Assembly (NCBI GenBank): GCA_025331435.1
Contig: JAIWNI010000018.1
Location: 356,860-420,859 of the forward strand
Direction: 5' to 3'
From: Choanephora cucurbitarum
Lineage: Eukaryota > Mucoromycota > Mucoromycetes > Mucorales > Choanephoraceae
DNA: 64,000 bases
The notes beneath the pieces were generated by a model that saw only the letters and a program-made list of their open reading frames with translations, did no database searches and was not told the origin of the DNA. The position numbers were made by a program, and so were the translations under genes. Shown one piece after another: positions 21,963 through 32,091 of the stretch (positions are counted from its first letter, which is position 1; each line of letters opens with the position of its first letter).

Positions 21963-24336
21963 GCTCAAATAAATAGATTATATACAAGGAAAGAAAAGGA
22001 GTAAAAAAAAAGTGTGGAGAAAAAGATAAGTCAGCATTTAAGTGAATAATTCACAAACTTTTTTTTTCTTTGTCATCTGAATTGAACAATCACTGCTCTT
22101 TTGGGCTTGAGCAGAGCCCCTGCTACCACTTTAAGTTATTCTCTATATCATATTGAGATGGATACTAATTGTAGATCATGTTAATCTCTTAAAGTTCCTT
22201 TCATTCCCATCAGTTTTTGCCAGTTCCTTTGTATGAAACCAAGCAAAAGAAGGTTAAATTCTGAGATAGTTTGTTACACAAACTATCGATTTCTTTCTGA
22301 CGTGTAAAAGATATGTATTCGAAAGCATTATCCGATGTCATAACATAAGGTTTTGATAAGTTGGGGATCGGCTCTCTCAAAAGAGATTTGAATTGATTAG
22401 TACAGAATTATAGAAAACGCAAAAAAAAAAAGAGAGAGAGACAAAGTAATTCTGCTTTCTAATCATTTGAAGCGTTAGTAAATAGGTCATTCAATCCGCT
22501 CATCATTAGCCAACTAGACCTATCATTTTCTTATAACGTGTATAACTGAGCATTTATTTGATGGTACCTCTTATCGTAAAAATTAAGAACACCGCACATT
22601 CTATTAGTTTTGTCTTGAATTACTCTATTGGAAACAAGGCCCAACGAAATACAGTTGGTTCCTATTTAGTAAGAATGAGCGTTCTGTAATACAAAACCAA
22701 CCAATCAATGTTTTTCTACGAAAGAATATTTTGGCCTGCTTGTGGGGCAATTGACCCACCAGAGGGATTTTTGACACATCTGTGGGCTGTGGGCAAACAA
22801 ATAATTTGGCTGACGAGCGGGGGCTTTAACGGGTCAAAAAGCCCGCTCCTGGGCCAATTGTCTCATAAGCGTAGAATTTAGCCTACCACTTAAGAGATCG
22901 GTGTTTTCTATCAATGCAAATCATCTTTGCTAAAGAAATACTGCTGCAATGAAATAATTCCTGCAATACCACAACGGTTGCCGATTCTGTCAATCACCAT
23001 TATCGCTCTTTTCTACAGCCATACTTGTATGTGACGTCTTTAGCAAATGCAAAGTCTCTCAACACAACTTGATCTAATCCTTCTGAACTCATAATTACTT
23101 GTCACTATTAGCAACCACTTCAGCTACTGTCGTACTTGTCATTGTATTCTGAACGATTAGCTCGTAAACGATCCTTTTGATTAGTTTTCAAAAAGCATCA
23201 AAGATGATTTGCTTATCTAGCGTGTAAAATCTATTGCTGTCTATCTCTCAAGCTGATACTAATCTACTTCACTGTGCTATCTAATGAGTATCTACAGGAT
23301 ATCTCAATTGTTGTATGACCACTTACTTGAGAAATAAGATTATACATCAGAGAAAAGAGCTATCTATAGACGAAGACAGATCAATTAAGTATTTTCATGA
23401 TCATGCTGTCTGTCTTGTCCTGCTCTGTTTAATAATTCCTGTTCCAAATTGCGTGTGACCAAACCTTACCAGTTGGCTAATACTTTCTTAATTTATGATG
23501 ATGATGAATCACCTGCTACTCTTTGCGTGTATAGTACATCTCTCTTCAGAAACTTGCTTACTGATTCTATCCTTCCCTATATCTTCTCTTCCTAATATAC
23601 TATCTCGCTATTCAGTCTATTCTCTATTGTTGATGTCGGATACGCATCTAGCGTCTCTTTGACTTGTGTCACTGTTTCTTGAATTGATGCTGATACTGTT
23701 GCTATTATGCAAGGTGCCTTTCAAGATCAGCCATTGTAGCTGATAGGTCATCTAATAGCTTGAATCAATAATTCAACTCGCAGAAAATCCTAATGTTTCT
23801 TCTCATTGTCAAAAAATTCTTTTGTTTTGTACATTCGTTCTTGTTGTCGTTTTTCCTGTTGACTTTGTACTTAAACATTTTGCTTTGAGAAAGATGAACA
23901 GCTCATTGGTAATGAGATGCATCGGTAATAATTAGTGATCTATATCAAACAAGCTCTAATCTTTGCTTTTTTATAAGTTGTTTATCAGTCTGATGCTTAT
24001 CTTTGCAATTCATTCTTTCGTTTGCTTCTCTTGTCAGAAGTGTGGCTCTCTCACTGGCTCTTTATCTTCAACGACTGCTGCCTTTATTTATTTTACAGTT
24101 CTTCGACAAGCTCGCTAGCAGGTCGATAGTCGCCTCGCAGAACGCTTTTTTCTTCTTCGAACCTGATATCTTATAGTTCTCCCTTTTCCTTTGACGTCTA
24201 ATATATCAAAATCATTCAGCCACGCTAATAAACAGTCGCAACAATGAACCATTTTGACAATGTATCTGCGCAGACAATGAATCAATTGTTGATTATAACT
24301 TTGTAGTTTTGAACCCCCGAATACTTGCAACAAATA
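21963..24336. other. Long non-coding stretch with a GC-rich hairpin island
   Basis: About 2.4 kb with no supportable gene. The segment 22735-22862 is much richer in G and C than its surroundings and contains a stem (GAGCGGG...CTTT at 22815-22828 pairing with AAAAGCCCGCTC up to 22848). The remaining sequence is T/C-rich on the plus strand (23000-24300), which could be an old LTR or other transposon debris; I could not show this. Confidence 0.4.
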
Positions 24337-25197
24337 CAATGTGAATTGAAATAAGCTGCGGATTTACAAACTCCGTTACTTGAACACATAACCCATTGTT
24401 GTTCTGTTAGTCTTCTTTTCACTCTTTTCTTAAAAAAAAGCATACTAAAAAGAACACTTCTCCAGCTACTCCCGTATGTAAAGAAGCCAAAAAAAAAAAC
24501 ATTTTTCTGAATATGAGTATGTTAGATTAGCCGACGCTTTTGTGTATCAAAGTAACAGTGCTCAGATCGCCAGAGATCTTGACCTTCCTGAATCAACTGT
24601 ACGATTAGCATATAAAAGACTTCAGCAAACAAAGACCACTCTTCCTAAAACTTCAAGTGGGAGAAAAAGACTTCTTTCTTGAACTGATTTGAATTTGATT
24701 GAGACAAGCATTCGTCGTCGACCTACTCAATCAATTAGGGCTCAACATCGTCACTTTTTGAGTTCTGGCAAGAAGGTCTCTTTGTTCGCTTTTCGAGTAA
24801 CTTTGACTCGTATGAACTTCAAATCATGTGTCGCAGCAAAGAAGCCAGTTCTGGAGCCCAGACATAAAGACTCACGTTTGGCCTGGGTCAAAGAAAGGCT
24901 TAACTGGACAAAAGATGACTGGAACAAGGTAGTTTGGTCTGATGAGGCCAAGTTCACTCTAAAGAGTGCTAGTGTTGGAACTAGAGTGATTAGAAAGGAT
25001 GGAGAAAGATACGAGGAGAGGCACATTAAGGGTACCCACAAGTTTGGTTTGGGTTCTGTGATGGCATCGGGATGCTTTTATGCAAAGGTATTAGCTCTCT
25101 TGTGGTACAACTCCGTTAATGCATAACATTCTTCATGGTTTAAGGTACTCATTAAATTTGATTTTTAAAAATCCGCAGCTTATTTCAGTTCACATTG
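24337..25197 (+). mobile_element. Tc1/mariner element, internally deleted, with terminal inverted repeats
   Basis: Terminal inverted repeats of about 29 bp match with one difference: 24337-24365 starts CAATGTGAATTGAAATAAGC and the reverse complement of 25169-25197 starts CAATGTGAACTGAAATAAGC. The left flank is TA (24335-24336); the right flank is AA, so the target duplication is imperfect or mutated. Between them lies a broken transposase on the plus strand. The element is 861 bp, much shorter than the usual 1.3-1.8 kb, consistent with deletion of the C-terminal half of the transposase gene. Confidence 0.85.
24514..25126 (+). pseudogene. Tc1/mariner transposase fragment
   Basis: The DDE-family transposase frame starts without a Met near 24514 with a helix-turn-helix region (YEYVRLADAFVYQSNSAQIA, RDLDLPESTVRLAYKRL). 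It crosses an in-frame TGA at about 24679, then continues RRRPTQSIRAQHRHFL and RLNWTKDDWNKVVWSDEAKF, the typical Tc1 segment with the first catalytic Asp (WSDEAKF). It ends about 50 residues later after GSVMASGCFYAK, before the second Asp (normally in a DNA-x-x-H context) and the third acidic residue. It therefore cannot encode an active enzyme. Confidence 0.85.
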
Positions 25198-25308
25198 AAG
25201 AACTCTTAGAAAAAGAACGCGTTTCTTTATAATACGACAACTTTTTGATGTGGTAGACTCAACTTTTTAGAAAAGATTACGCGATCCTTCTTTATTTAAT
25301 CTACTATT

Positions 25309-26849
25309 GTGGAATCTTCCTTGTCTGCTATAACGAAATATGGCAATTTCTGCTTAGCAGAAGACGATGGACCTTCTTTCGAAGGCTTCATCGCAAAGCA
25401 CAGCCAAGATCCTTTTGGTGATCTTTTTCACTCCTCACAAAGTACGCCCAATCAGGTGGCATTAAACACAAAAAAGGATATGCCCAAAAGGCTTGGAAGA
25501 AGCATGTAAGTTGCTTCTCTACATTCACACAACCACCTCTAACCTTCTTTTTTGTGTCCTACTTACAGATGGAAGGAGAAGAAGCCAAGGCAAGTATCCA
25601 GATCAACTATTTTCTTTACATAGACAGTAAGAAAGGTCTTGTGCTCCGTCGAAGGAGAAGAAGTCGTTGAAGAGCCCATAGAAGGAGAATGGCTGGTTGG
25701 TCAAGATGACGTGGTTGAACTGTTCTACCAGAAAAGAAGTTCGACAATTGAACAAAAGAAAAGAGGAGGTTTTGTAACCGAATTTTGTTACCTGCTGCTG
25801 TCGTTCGTCTTGGAGGTGCCCTTGAGCACAAGAGATTTCGCGTTTGGGTCAAGAGACCAATGCTTGAAGATGATGAGGGCTGAGTTGATGCCAACGACAA
25901 GAAAGGCACGCTTCCAACAAGACATCCTTGTGATGTTCTTGAACGTCAAGAAAGCTTGGGAGGCCAAGGAAAGCGAAGATGCTGATGAAGATGAAGATGA
26001 TCAAGACGAAGATGTTGACTACCAGATCTACTTGATGATCAAAAAGGCCAAAAGGTCCAAGAAGAAGGAAGAAGATGCTTTGTCTCATGTGCTTGCTGTT
26101 GTTTTGAGTAAGCTCAAAAACTGGAAGAAAGACTGTCGAACAGAAGAAGTATTTATCGACCAGCATCTATATCCTTTCTTGGATTATATCTTTTTTCAAG
26201 ACAAGCAGTATGACTATACTCGGTCATATGGTATTATCCCTTGCAGTAGCAGCAGCAACTATAAGATCAACAACAAGGGAAAGATGAAAGTTACAGCTTC
26301 ATCAGCAACCAAGAGATCAAGCAGAACCATAGATACGGCAAATCCCGATTTCCATATATTCTGCCCCTTTGAAGGTGAAGATTTTGGCCTTCTTTGCGTT
26401 GAAGTGAAGAAGCCAGGGCGTGCAATCACTCAATCGCTGAGCGACCGCTCAAAGCTTGCCTTGGAGATGAAGAGATCAATCGACAACCAAGCTCTTTTGG
26501 GAGTTCAGTCTTCAAAATGTTTTGGGTTACTTGTGGATGGTTTGGTGGTGACCTCTTTGCCGCTGAAGTAAATAGCCACGGCATTTACACTTTCCTGGAG
26601 TTGGAGGAGTTTTCCTTGCTGCGCGGGAAAGCCGATCTAGGCATTCTGCTTGATACCGTTCTTTCTTTCTGTTGGCTGAAGATACATGCACAAACTAATG
26701 TTCTTAAGTATTTCCATTTATTGATACACAATTCAAATAGAGTTTGGTTGATGAAGCTGCAGCTTCAATTGGCAAAAGAAGAAAGACAGCTTCTGGCGAA
26801 GACTGTACCTTTAAAAAGCTCTAGAAGCCTACTGTTGCTCTCCCCGTAA
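25309..26849 (+). pseudogene. Frameshifted repeat-family protein with possible PD-(D/E)XK core
   Basis: Family known to me only as a lineage-expanded hypothetical type. A coding-like segment at 25309-25507 (SSLSAITKYGNFCLAEDDGP, SFEGFIAKHSQDPFGDLF) begins with GTG where ATG would be expected and ends at a donor GTAAGT. The main frame runs 25626-26571 and includes an acidic stretch (ESEDADEDEDDQDEDVD). Near its end it reads ANPDFHIFCPFEGEDFG, then LLCVEVKKPGRA: an Asp, a spacer and E-V-K, which fits the PD-(D/E)XK nuclease-like core. It stops at 26569, but the +1 frame continues directly with NSHGIYTFLELEEFSLL and LLDTVLSFCWLK, showing a single-base shift. A further intron and the tail GKRRKTASGEDCTFKKL (stop near 26850) can be placed by eye. 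It sits about 110 bp from a Tc1 element. Confidence 0.5.
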
Positions 26850-27540
26850 AAAAAAGCAACAGTGAATAAATTCTTTCTTGCTTTGTTGTTTTTTTCTTTA
26901 TCCTATGTTTTGTTATTTTGTCTTTTTAAGTTTGAACCATGCATTAGTATTCTCCTCCTTCTCGACATGCTGAATATAGTAAAACAAATTAGAGATTTTT
27001 CTAAGAGAAAGCTTTATCTTGTCCTGCCCTTGGTGACCTTGTAGCATACTTGCTAGTATTTAGTGTCGCGCTTGTAGATTAAACATAGAAATTCTAAAAT
27101 TGCAATCCCTTTTATTGTCTACGTCGGAGACACTATACGTAAGCTACAGCTTTTCATGTATCTTCAACGATGGTAGTTTATGTTTTTATTGACACTATTA
27201 TTGTTATAGGTGTAAAGCTATGGGATTGATCAATAGTACCGATTAAAAGAGCTGATAAAGAAGAAGTGCTCTAAAATGGGTTGTATGTCTTTCGATAGCC
27301 AAAAGAAAGAATAGGGAAATTTATCTAGTCTAATTCTTACAAGGTTGCTTATACCAAAGAACTTGATGTTAGTTTATCATTGACTTCAGTCTAAGGGAAT
27401 TCCCATTATGTTCTTACCCAAAAAAAAAAACTAGAAAAACAAGATATTTGATGGCTTTAATAAACCTCTTGTCAATCATCCAGAGCCCCTTTAATTTCGA
27501 AATATCCAAAGGCGCAAATATTACTAAATGTGATCCTTCC
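26850..27540. other. Intergenic, nothing recognised
   Basis: AT-rich spacer between two mobile-element or repeat-family relics. No open frame or terminal repeat that I can support. Confidence 0.35.
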
Positions 27541-27639
27541 AACGGACGCAAAGACTAGACATATGAGGGTTTTTGTCAGGTCTTAGATTTATTAGACAGC
27601 AAGCAGGATTTACTAGGAGAAACCTGTATTCCCTACTAA

Positions 27640-28090
27640 CAAGCTAAATCATGTGCAGTACACTCAAACTAAGGATGAACATCTTCAGCCTTGGCTTTTG
27701 AGTCTTCAAGCCAAAGAAGAGGGTACCTTCATCTTTCAAGAAGATAGCGCTACATGCCGTACTGTTGCCACTTCTCGTTGCCCGGAAGACAAGGCATATA
27801 TTCAGGCGATTTGAGTAATGACCTACACAGAGCTCAGACTTAAACCTCATTAAGCGCCTTTGGTAAGGGCTCTTGAGTCGAGAGTTGAAAGCAGACACCA
27901 TATGACACGGAATGCTACCCAATTGAAGGAGCTTCTCTTACAAGTATGGATCGCGATCAGCAACAATATTTTCGTTTGTCTTATTGTCAATGTGAAGGAT
28001 AGGTGCCAGGCTATTATTGATGCCAAAGGCGGCCCTACCAAATACTATACAAAAAAATTATTTATGCAAGACATGGCGAAAATCTTCTGA
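27640..28090 (+). pseudogene. Second Tc1/mariner transposase relic (C-terminal half)
   Basis: Plus-strand reading gives WLLSLQAKEEGTFIFQEDSA followed by TCRTVA, the Tc1 segment around the second catalytic Asp (normally FQQDNAPCHT). After stops at about 27811 and 27850 it continues VRALESRVESRHHMTRNATQ and LKELLLQVWIAISNNI, then DRCQAIIDAKGGPTKY, which is the C-terminal end of Tc1-like transposases. Several stops and a lost catalytic context show it is dead. It covers the part missing from the 24337-25197 element but is not obviously from the same copy. Terminal repeats were not found. Confidence 0.75.
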
Positions 28091-28890
28091 CAAGAGTTTG
28101 ATGAGCTTAGGTGTAGATATGAATGCTCAGGAGAATAGAGCGCTTGCTTATTGCTATACTGAAAACTCGCCTTGTTGCTTCAGTTTCAACAAATGTCTTG
28201 TTGAATCAATCGGATCTGGTTTAAAGTGATTTTTCCAAGCATCACCAGGAACACTACTCAGTCTACCAGCGTAATCTTGTACGACTTGAGTTGTCAAAAA
28301 CAAGGAATTCACAAAACTAGGCAGTAAACGGTTTTAGGCTATGATCATCTTTCTACACTGCCAAGTAATATGTAGAAAAAAAAGTCTAAAGATAAAAAGA
28401 TATTAGTTTCGTGATAGAGTACACACACAGAAAAGGTCTATCCAGTACAAGCGTACATGTCCTGCACAGTTGTTGTTCATTAGAAAGATCTCATCAATAC
28501 AAGAGTATGTATCATGCATAGAAAGGCTGAGGTGTGTTTTCTCATACTAGAGGGCCTCGCCGAGAGAGAATCAAATAAAAGCATTTAGCGAGTGGTCAAG
28601 AAGATGCTTTTTTAAAAATAAAAGAGATTTGTCAGCAAACTTTTGTTGGTTCATTAGTTTCAGATGAACAGTCATTTCCATGTTCTGCCTTTCTTGATGC
28701 TTACTATGCATGTTTAAATATGGTTGCATAGTAAAAGAAAAGGCTCTGTTAATGCGTCTAAAAGGTGAAAATCTTACTTGTAATAAAGAAAAAAGAATAA
28801 AAAAGAAGTGGGAGCTGCTTTTTATTTATTATAAGCTTTATACAATAATGAATGTCAAAAAATAAGATGTGAAGTAAAAAAAAAATGCGA
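28091..28890. other. Intergenic, 3' side of lipoyl synthase
   Basis: AT-rich with no supportable gene. The last ~100 bases before 28891 contain the poly-A signal region of the lipoyl synthase gene on the minus strand. Confidence 0.35.
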
Positions 28891-30251
28891 TTACAATGAT
28901 GTCTTTTCAGATGTTGTTGATTCAGTAATGGACGCTTGTTGTTCAGGAGAAATAGGCAATCCCTTGCGCTTCTTCAGGATGTTACTGATATAAAACTCAC
29001 CGGCCTTGTAACTAGATCTGACCAAGGGACCACTAGCAACATACTTGAACCCCATATCCATACCCTTTGTTTCCCAGTACTTGAACTTCTCGGGTGTAAC
29101 ATATTCATGAACCTTCATATGTCTCTTTGTGGGTCTCATGTATTGACCGAGGGTAACACAGTCAACATCAGCCTTTCTGAGCTCCTCCAAAGCATGTAAT
29201 ACTTCCTCATCTGTCTCACCACAACCAAGCATAATGGATGTCTTTGTAATCAATTCAGGCTTTGTTTGCTTTGCGTGTTTGAGTACATTAATTGATTGAC
29301 GGAAACCGGCTCGTCGGTCGCGCACGTAGGGTGTCAGGGCTTCTACTGTCTCTATGTTGTGAGCATATACATCTAATCCAGATAGAGCAACAGTCTCAAC
29401 ACCAGTTAAATCACCACCAAAATCACCTGTTAAGCATTCGACCAAGATATGAGGAGCTTTTTGCTTGATCTTGCGGATAGTTTCAGCAAAATGACTTGAA
29501 CCACCATCCTTGAGATCATCACGATCAACACTGGTCAACACAACATAATCCAAACCCCAACGACTGATGGCTTCTGAGGTATGTTCTGGTTCATGAGGAT
29601 CCAAAGGCTTTGGAGCTCTGTTTGTCTTTACGGAACAGAAACGGCAACCACGAGTACATTCATCACCCATTAACATGATGGTAGCAGTAGCAGTTTGGTG
29701 TTCACCACCACCCCAACAATCACCAATATTGGGGCATCTAGCTTCCTCACATACAGTGTGAAGCTTTAAACCACGCAAATCTTTCTTAATCTTGGTAAAG
29801 TTATTTCCTGAGGGAATGTCTGTTTTTAACCATTCTGGTAAACGAGGTTGCTTTCTAATAGTATCATTGAAGTTAGTTCATCCAGCCAAAATTGCTGTTG
29901 AATGTGTGAACTTACAATTTGGCTGTTTTAATTCTGTTGGATGCTTCAACAACAGTTTCTCGTAATTCCAATGCTTCATGGTGTGTCATTTTCTTTTCCG
30001 ATCCAGTATTTATAAATTCATCCAAGTCGTTTGTGTCTTCTGCTTTAAGTCTCTTGCGTAGTTCTGCAAGACGAGAGGGCTTTTTATCGTTATCAGAAAC
30101 AGCCGTAGCATGTGTACGAACATATTGCTGTGTCTATATACAGAGAATTAACTTCAGGTACTCTATCTTTTGGCCTTCTATTTACAGCAGCAGTAATGGT
30201 TCTGGTATAAGGAAAAGCAACTTTAGTTGAAACTCTATGCAAAAGTGACAT
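28891..30251 (-). CDS. LIP5: Lipoyl synthase, mitochondrial (three exons)
   Basis: Radical SAM enzyme that inserts two sulfurs into octanoyl groups on mitochondrial lipoyl proteins (pyruvate and 2-oxoglutarate dehydrogenases, glycine cleavage). Exons on the minus strand: 30251-30186, 30133-29916 and 29854-28891, 415 residues. The N-terminus [20 protein letters not shown] is basic and amphipathic, a likely mitochondrial presequence. Auxiliary cluster motif: [12 protein letters not shown] (Cys130, 135, 141). Radical SAM motif: CTRGCRFC (Cys161, 165, 168). Other family blocks: [40 protein letters not shown] and [16 protein letters not shown]. The C-terminal Arg-Ser-Ser-Tyr motif is present ([11 protein letters not shown]). 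The first 66-base exon carries only the presequence. Confidence 0.96.
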
Positions 30252-30596
30252 TATTGTTAATAGTTAGGGGAAAAAAAAAGAGAGAGATCGGGAAGGGGTG
30301 GAATTTTTCTTGATTTTTTTAATACAGAGGTCTCAAATCCGTGACTGTTTCACCGGGCCAACTTTGGTGCCTCCAAAGGTAATTATCAGCCTAAAAAAAA
30401 AGAGATTTAAACAAGTAATATTTTATAAACTGCGACAAACTTGAGCATCAATCATCTATCTTGAAAACACATAGCGACTTGCAATACAGGTATGGTCCAC
30501 CGATCTGACAAATTACATAACTTAGTAATTCCGCCAACAATAAATCATAGAAAACCAATGTCAGACAACAAATTTGGTAATAAAAAAGAGGAATTA

Positions 30597-30910
30597 TAGT
30601 AGTTACTCAATTCCAGAGCATAGCCTTTTAGGATAGAAAAGAGCTGACTTGATCACAAGAATAGCAAGATCGCAAAGAATATCAGCACTTTCAAATAAAG
30701 CGATTGCTGTAGTGTATGCTAAGGTAATATTATGATACAACATGTCTGTAAAAAGACAAAGATGCTTATTTGAAGCTATACTTTTTTTTTGTTCGTACTA
30801 CAGCGATTTTATTTGAAAGTGTTGATATTCTTTGCGATCTTGCTATTCTTGTGATCAAGTCAGCTCTTTTCTATCCTAAAAGGCTATGCTCTGGAATTGA
30901 GTAACCACTG
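30597..30910. repeat. Long inverted-repeat element (MITE, TA-flanked)
   Basis: Left arm 30602-30713 and right arm 30797-30905 are reverse complements; the outer ~99 bases differ at one position. The outermost bases read TAGTAGTTACTC (left) and, on the minus strand, CAGTGGTTACTC (right). TA dinucleotides flank both ends (30595-30596, 30911-30912), as expected for a Tc1/mariner-type target duplication. The spacer is about 83 bases with no coding capacity. The inner end of each arm (on the reverse strand TACAGCAATCGCTTTATTT) resembles the terminal motif of the repeats at 17052-17203 and 34740. It lies about 350 bp upstream of the lipoyl synthase start and would fold into a ~110 bp hairpin if transcribed. 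Confidence 0.88.
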
Positions 30911-31130
30911 TACTAAGTTTGAAGACCTAATCAAGTATATATAGTTGACTGATCCAGTAAAGTTTCCCATTGACCATAGACAAATCCGTGTAACCTTATT
31001 CGGTTATGGTCGGCTCTTTCAAATCACTGCTTGATAAGATCAACTTGTTTTTTTCTATGATCTCTTCCACGATGAAATCGCCTTCAGGGGCAATGAAGTG
31101 TATCAAAAGGACTGAACAGGTCCCCACTTC

Positions 31131-31275
31131 ACTTTAATCATTAGGGGTTTTCAATTCTGATTAAATCCTGAAATGATTTCTTGAAAATGTCTCCCATCCA
31201 GTCATTAGTATTTCAAAAGCAAATCTTGAAACTTTCAAGATTTATTCAGAATTGAAATCCCCTAATGATTAAAGT
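31131..31275. repeat. Short inverted-repeat element, 145 bp
   Basis: Arms 31131-31173 and 31233-31275 are reverse complements over 43 bases with three mismatches (both start ACTTTAATCATTAGGGG on their own strand). The spacer is 59 bases. No clear target duplication is seen. It may be a foldback/MITE remnant; an adjacent second one lies only ~220 bp away. Confidence 0.75.
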
Positions 31276-31938
31276 AAAATGTTTGATATTGTTTACCTAC
31301 ATTTTGCCATCCTTCTTTTTTTAGAATCATGAATATTGAAAATCAATTCCATCTTTTCTTTTGAGGGACTATCCGAATTGAGGTGGTATAAAATTGACTC
31401 AATCACACCAATGATATGCTGAAAATTTAAAAATAACAAAACGCGTACTTTGCAAAAAAAAAGTTTTTCTCAGATTGCACTAAAATAAAAAAAAAGGGGG
31501 AAATGATGTATGAAACAGATGCAAACCCCACACTTCTTAGTAGCCCTTGGTGATCATTACCAAGCACTTTCAAATTGCTGAACAACAATGACTCAATGGA
31601 TTGGTATTTTGCTTAGCAATTGCTTGGAAATCAAAGAAGAAGCTTTGTTCTCAGTGATACAAACACGAAAATGGGTGTACAAGTAACACCATAACCCTTT
31701 TTTTAAAAAAAATCAGACCAATAGTTTAAGGTATGAAACATAAAATTGTTTATTGTTAAAAATAATTGCATGCAGTTGTCTATAATTCTAGTAGTCTATA
31801 AGTATGAAAGAATGGAATCGATAATAATAAGATATGAGGGGAATACATATTGGCTTGAATGGCCAAAATAAGATAAATTTGATGATGTGTCTATCATAGG
31901 TGGTGGTTATATACAGGTTGGATAATAATACAGTTTGT
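31276..31938. other. Intergenic, 3' region of small Cys-rich gene
   Basis: AT-rich sequence, no gene recognised. The final part is probably the 3' UTR of the minus-strand gene ending at 31939. Confidence 0.35.
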
Positions 31939-32091
31939 TTAGGCTCGATCATAGGGACAAGAGTCGTCGTGAGTAAATTGAGAGACATCTACACCACAGC
32001 CTGGACAGAAAGTGTAATCGTTGACAGAAGCATTGAATGAGGAGGCAAATGAGCTACCATTGATAGAACTGAGCAATCGATTGAAGTTCAT
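31939..32091 (-). CDS. Small Cys-rich protein, 50 residues
   Basis: ATG at 32091 opens MNFNRLLSSINGSSFASSF, then NASVNDYTFCPGCGVDVSQF, and ends THDDSCPYDRA. The CPGCG...SCPYD spacing (C-x2-C then C) looks like part of a small zinc-binding knuckle. A TATA box (TATATAAAC on the minus strand, about 32164-32172) lies roughly 75 bases upstream, and a T/C-rich leader separates them, the same layout as glutamine synthetase and the B12D gene in this window. That promoter is the main reason to believe such a short gene. Function unknown; the N-terminus is not a classical signal peptide. Confidence 0.55.
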   Translation of the reverse strand: MNFNRLLSSINGSSFASSFNASVNDYTFCPGCGVDVSQFTHDDSCPYDRA

